NCBI GenBank assembly: GCA_036518955.1
Contig: DATDMG010000013.1
Location: 1-5,899, forward strand
Origin: DATDMG01 sp036518955
Lineage (GTDB): Bacteria > Actinomycetota > Actinomycetes > Actinomycetales > Kineosporiaceae
Reading direction: 5' to 3'
Length of the DNA stretch: 5,899 nucleotides
The position numbers and the translations under genes were made by a program. Each line of letters opens with the position of its first letter. Within the stretch, counting starts at the first letter, position 1. Shown here piece by piece: positions 4,568 through 5,899 of the stretch. The notes beneath the pieces were generated by a model. The model made no database searches, was not told where the DNA came from, and was given only the letters and a program-made list of their open reading frames with translations.

Positions 4568-5344
4568 TCAGTCCATGCAGTTCACGCCGTCGTAGACCGT
4601 GAGCTTCGATTCGGTGAACTTGCGCAGGAGCCCTCGCCCGATTCGGATCTCCAGGCAGGAGCCGCCCCTGGCCGCATCGTGGGCGGTCGCCCCGATCAGG
4701 TAGATGCCGATCGAGATCAGCGCTTCGCAGGCCACCGACCACGTGCCGACCGTCGCACAGGCCACGCTGCCCAGGGCGTTGACCACTGCCTGGAAGGCGA
4801 GGCCGTTGAATACCCGGTCGAGCTGTCTGGTTCCCCGTCGCGTCAGGTAGTAGCTGCAGGTGGTGATGCGGCACTCCTTGACCCCGTGCGAGGTGACGGT
4901 GCCCTTCGGGCCCTTGATGCCGCTAGCCACCGGGACGACACCGCCGGGTGCGGCTTGGTCGAGATTTCCGTCGAGCGCCGTGAGAGTGGCGCGGTCGGCG
5001 ATGCCGGTGGGCTCGAATCCGTCGGCACCTTGGAACAGCAGGACGGCGGCACGGGTCTGCTCACCGTAGTAACCTGTCGCTTCGATCTTGACGCCCATCG
5101 CACCCAGGCGCTGCTGCAGCGCGACGACGCAGCCGCCGTTCGAGCCGGTACGCAGATCAGGGCATTGGGCAAGGGATACCCGCCGCGGGGCCGCACTGGC
5201 GACCCCGATCCCCGGGAGAGCTGCCATCAGGGCGACGGCGAGCGTGACCGCGATCAACCTCGCGCCGCCGATCGTTAGGCCGGTGCGGGTCGAGGTGGCC
5301 GCCGGGTGGGATCGTCCTGCCGGATAAGATCGTCTAAGGTTCAT
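4568..5344 (-). CDS. secreted peptidoglycan-binding-domain protein with unknown cysteine-rich C-terminus
   Basis: A 258-residue exported protein. The N-terminus has arginines up to R29, a hydrophobic core LIAVTLAVALMAALPGIGVA (30-49) and a probable cleavage site at ASA-A (49-52). Residues about 60-125 form a PG_binding_1 domain: CVVALQQRLGAMG, then GYYGEQTRAAVLLFQ and GIADRATLTAL, with C61 and C72 likely bonded. Residues 150-258 form a domain I do not recognise, starting ECRITTCSYYLTRRGTRQL, with a hydrophobic glycine/alanine stretch at 182-221. The mature part has eight cysteines (61, 72, 158, 163, 196, 206, 230, 256), consistent with disulfides outside the cell. No catalytic hydrolase motif is apparent, so it probably binds the wall and presents the C-terminal domain. 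ATG 5344 is chosen because it begins just before the signal peptide; the frame stays open to 5803 but that extension opposes the LAL gene. ATG 5380 is an alternative. No good Shine-Dalgarno is seen. Confidence 0.78.
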   Translation of the reverse strand: MNLRRSYPAGRSHPAATSTRTGLTIGGARLIAVTLAVALMAALPGIGVASAAPRRVSLAQCPDLRTGSNGGCVVALQQRLGAMGVKIEATGYYGEQTRAAVLLFQGADGFEPTGIADRATLTALDGNLDQAAPGGVVPVASGIKGPKGTVTSHGVKECRITTCSYYLTRRGTRQLDRVFNGLAFQAVVNALGSVACATVGTWSVACEALISIGIYLIGATAHDAARGGSCLEIRIGRGLLRKFTESKLTVYDGVNCMD

Positions 5345-5432
5345 GTCGGTAACTTGTCGCACACTGATCGTAGCTGACATTGTGGTCCACACCGTAGAAA
5401 TTGGTCGGTTCGCGAGATCCCTGGAGTGGGTG
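5345..5432. promoter_or_regulatory. divergent promoter region, secreted protein / LAL regulator
   Basis: These 88 bp separate two divergent start codons and must hold both promoters unless transcripts start inside genes. TACGAT on the minus strand (within 5365-5375) could be a -10 for the secreted protein. No clear -35 or palindrome was found. GGAG at 5423-5426 is the ribosome binding site for the plus-strand gene. Confidence 0.35.
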
Positions 5433-5899
5433 GTGCTGGTCGACCGGGACGAGGAACTGGCGCGCTTCGACCACCTGTGCGGTGCCGTCGCCAGTGGGGG
5501 CGGGGCGACGGTGGTGGTCGAGGGGGTCGCCGGGATCGGCAAGACGGCCCTGCTCATGTCGGTTCTCGCTCGTACCGCCGGGCGGCTGGAACCGCTGACG
5601 GCCCGCGGCGGTGAACTGGAACACGAACTTGCGTTCTCGATCGTGCGCCAGCTCTTCGAGGCTCCGCTGAGCAGGCGGCCGGTCGCCGAGCTGCGGGTGC
5701 TGTTCGCCGAGGCGGCGGGCCTGGCCGCCCCGGTGTTCGGCGGACTGGGCACCATCACCGGCTCGCCCTCGCCTGCGCCGTACGGACCATCGGAGTCGAA
5801 CATGGGCAGCGTGGTGCACGGCCTCTACTGGCTGTGCGCGAACCTCGCCACGCGGAAGCCGCTGCGGCTGATCGTCGATGACGTGCACTGGGCCGACGA
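5433..5899 (+). CDS. LAL-type (LuxR family) ATP-binding regulator, N-terminal part
   Basis: The frame reads LVDRDEELARFDHL and then VVVEGVAGIGKTALL, with Walker A G31-x4-G-K-T38. It continues through RGGELEHELAFSIVRQLFE (the R-G-x-E-x-E...F-x-x-V-x-Q-L-F block of LAL proteins) to LRLIVDDVHWAD, the Walker B with its D-D-x-H-W-x-D signature, where the window ends. Large ATP-binding LuxR (LAL) regulators are usually 850-1000 residues with a C-terminal LuxR helix-turn-helix and often activate antibiotic or sugar gene clusters. The C-terminus is not visible here, so other proteins sharing this AAA_16 domain (for example a cyclase-linked or SARP-type regulator) are not excluded. GTG 5433 is chosen because GGAG (5423-5426) lies six bases upstream; GTG 5430 and 5382 are alternatives. 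It is divergent from the secreted protein gene, which may be a target. Confidence 0.78.
   Translation, partial: MLVDRDEELARFDHLCGAVASGGGATVVVEGVAGIGKTALLMSVLARTAGRLEPLTARGGELEHELAFSIVRQLFEAPLSRRPVAELRVLFAEAAGLAAPVFGGLGTITGSPSPAPYGPSESNMGSVVHGLYWLCANLATRKPLRLIVDDVHWAD

Noticed and set aside
5345..5803. N-terminal extension of the peptidoglycan-binding protein (frame open upstream to 5803)
   Set aside because: The extension is serine/arginine-rich with no domain, would bury the signal peptide about 150 residues in, and lies opposite a clear LAL ATPase coding region.

Overview
The window is high-GC DNA with strong G/C preference at third codon positions, GTG starts, a leaderless-looking regulator gene, LuxR-type large ATPase regulators and actinobacterial-style IS630/IS110 remnants. 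All of this suggests an actinomycete (Streptomyces/Micromonospora-like); the genus cannot be fixed from the sequence. It reads as an accessory, recombination-scarred region: a few intact genes separated by broken transposase, recombinase and tRNA fragments.

Left part (1-2206). The left edge carries the tail of an IS630-like transposase fragment. Next come a small doubtful ORF and, on the minus strand, a secreted-protein gene broken by an apparent single-base frameshift near 590-592. An intact cupin gene (minus, 956-1465) and a TetR-family regulator (plus, 1517-2206) diverge from a 51-bp spacer holding a perfect CCGAA-N5-TTCGG palindrome. This is the classic layout of a local regulator controlling its divergent neighbour and itself.

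Centre (2207-4330). A decayed C-terminal piece of a serine recombinase (minus) stops almost where a striking array begins. The array is five copies of CGGCRRACTGASAG-type sequence at an exact 23-bp period (2531-2637), with a weak sixth unit in phase, followed by a hairpin, a good Shine-Dalgarno and an intact 424-residue AAA ATPase with a DUF4143-type C-terminal region (2694-3968). That protein has Walker A/B motifs, a winged-helix-like middle and a D...E-x-K nuclease-like motif near its C-terminus. A possible terminator hairpin follows it. At 4218-4263 lies a 3' half of a tRNA-Pro(CGG) gene without a recognisable 5' half, the hallmark of an attachment-site scar left by an integrative element. 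By the usual geometry, DNA to its left would be the element and DNA to its right the host chromosome.

Right part (4330-5899). A 5' fragment of an IS110-family transposase is followed by a minus-strand gene for a secreted peptidoglycan-binding-domain protein with an unrecognised cysteine-rich C-terminal domain. Divergent from it is the start of an ATP-binding regulator of the LAL/LuxR type, cut by the window edge within its Walker B region.

The most interesting item is the 23-bp array coupled to the ATPase/nuclease-like gene, sitting against a truncated recombinase and near a tRNA attachment scar. It could be a self-contained, self-regulated or mobile module.
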